A DNA stretch of 64,000 nucleotides from Oscheius onirici (Eukaryota > Nematoda > Chromadorea > Rhabditida > Rhabditidae). The translations under genes were made by a program, and so were the position numbers. Where the stretch lies: assembly GCA_932521025.1 (NCBI GenBank), contig OW051473.1:5704001-5768000 (forward strand). Direction: 5' to 3'. The notes under the pieces are model-generated. The model was not told the origin of the DNA, made no database searches, and saw only the letters and a program-made list of their open reading frames with translations. The first letter of the stretch is position 1. Each line of letters starts with the position of its first letter. Shown here one piece after another: positions 63,353-64,000 of this stretch.

Positions 63353-64000
63353 AACTGAAAAAGAAGATATTGCGTTTTCCCGTATGGACGAAGAATAGGA
63401 AGCGGAAAGGAACTGCTGGCTAGGATGGCCTCGTCTCAGCTTTTATATGTCAGGCTGTGATCGGCGGTCAGCTTCCCCAATGACGAATGTTCGCTAAACG
63501 GGGACAAGATCGAGTCCGACGAGAGACTGAATCCTAGTTTTCTACAATAGAGCATACTCAACGTATAATCTGCATGTTAGTAACGAAACTTTCGGTTTAA
63601 CAGCGTTTTGTCCGCTCCAATGTTTTTTTTATTGAAACGCTATGTTTTGTGTTCAAATGCTACAGATTCTGTGTGGGTTTAATATAAGCGGACAACGTGT
63701 ATAGGAACTGTCCGCCAACCAAAAGGCCGATTTGCTGTGGCCCATTTTTTGCTTGGATTTGATAAATAGGCTTTCGCAAGCTTTGAGTAACAAAAGGGTA
63801 GACAATAACAATTCTTGTAAAACATCTTCACGTAGTTGTCTATGGCTGAAGATTGACTTTTTCAAAGAGACATTATTGTTTTTTTGTGTTGACAGTATCT
63901 TCTGTAATAGGCGCTAATTTGTTTTGTTTACACATGTGAGCTTCATCCGCCATTAGCCCTTATGCGGATCGTTAAGTTCTATAACTGCGTCTGGTTTGGA
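63353..64000. other. Promoter region of the Gly/Tyr peptide gene and non-coding flank
   Basis: Minus-strand ACATATAAAAGCTG at about 63437-63450 is a good TATA box about 90 bp upstream of the ATG. No coding sequence is seen from there to the window edge. Confidence 0.5.

Overview
The window is nuclear DNA of a nematode. The evidence is gene content: a fused isocitrate lyase/malate synthase of the ICL-1 type, an MLT-11-like giant multi-Kunitz moulting protein, a DB-module protein, and a Gly/Tyr peptide beginning QWG and ending WGK like the nlp-29 family. Introns are very short (often 30-60 nt, the shortest read here 32 nt), with GT...TTTCAG borders. I cannot name the species; composition and intron style fit a rhabditid-type nematode. 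All gene models were assembled by eye from splice signals and reading-frame continuity.

Layout. 1-2892 (+): 3' part of a Ser/Thr-rich membrane mucin with a SEA-like domain and one TM segment. 2976-5144 (-): cationic amino-acid transporter. 5487-7638 (-): SLC46-type major-facilitator transporter. 7639-11650: no convincing gene. 11651-22913 (+): the mlt-11-like gene. 23285-24121 (+): secreted DB-module protein. 24217-25910 (-): eEF1-gamma. 25911-33200: gene-poor, with an unidentified minus-strand ORF near 29 kb and the last exons of a Ly6-like GPI-anchored protein at 30.3-30.7 kb. 33212-33673 and 37855-38306 (-): two paralogous small genes of a family I do not recognise. 38.5-43.6 kb: gene-poor. 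43639-46078 (-): secreted mucin-like protein with a TIL-type inhibitor module. 46.1-48.1 kb: intergenic, with a possible broken gene. 48116-51713 (+): icl-1. 51953-52573 (+): small secreted Tyr/Gly-rich protein with a possible alternative coiled-coil last exon. 52.6-55.1 kb: gene-poor. 55119-58505 (+): Na+/Ca2+ exchanger. 58746-63014 (+): sec-23, with a candidate neuropeptide-like gene on the opposite strand inside one intron. 63071-63352 (-): nlp-29-like Gly/Tyr-rich peptide. 63353-64000: its promoter and non-coding DNA.

Shared themes. Several products are secretory, cuticle or defence proteins: Kunitz, TIL, DB, mucins and Gly/Tyr peptides. They sit beside housekeeping genes (eef-1G, sec-23, icl-1) and membrane transporters. 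Several neighbours are convergent with under 100 bp between stop codons.

Most interesting candidates: the two-gene unknown family with the same intron position and phase and the same TATA plus GGGGCG-type promoter; the nested prohormone-like gene; and the short secreted gene whose first exon can join, in frame, to two unrelated 3' ends.
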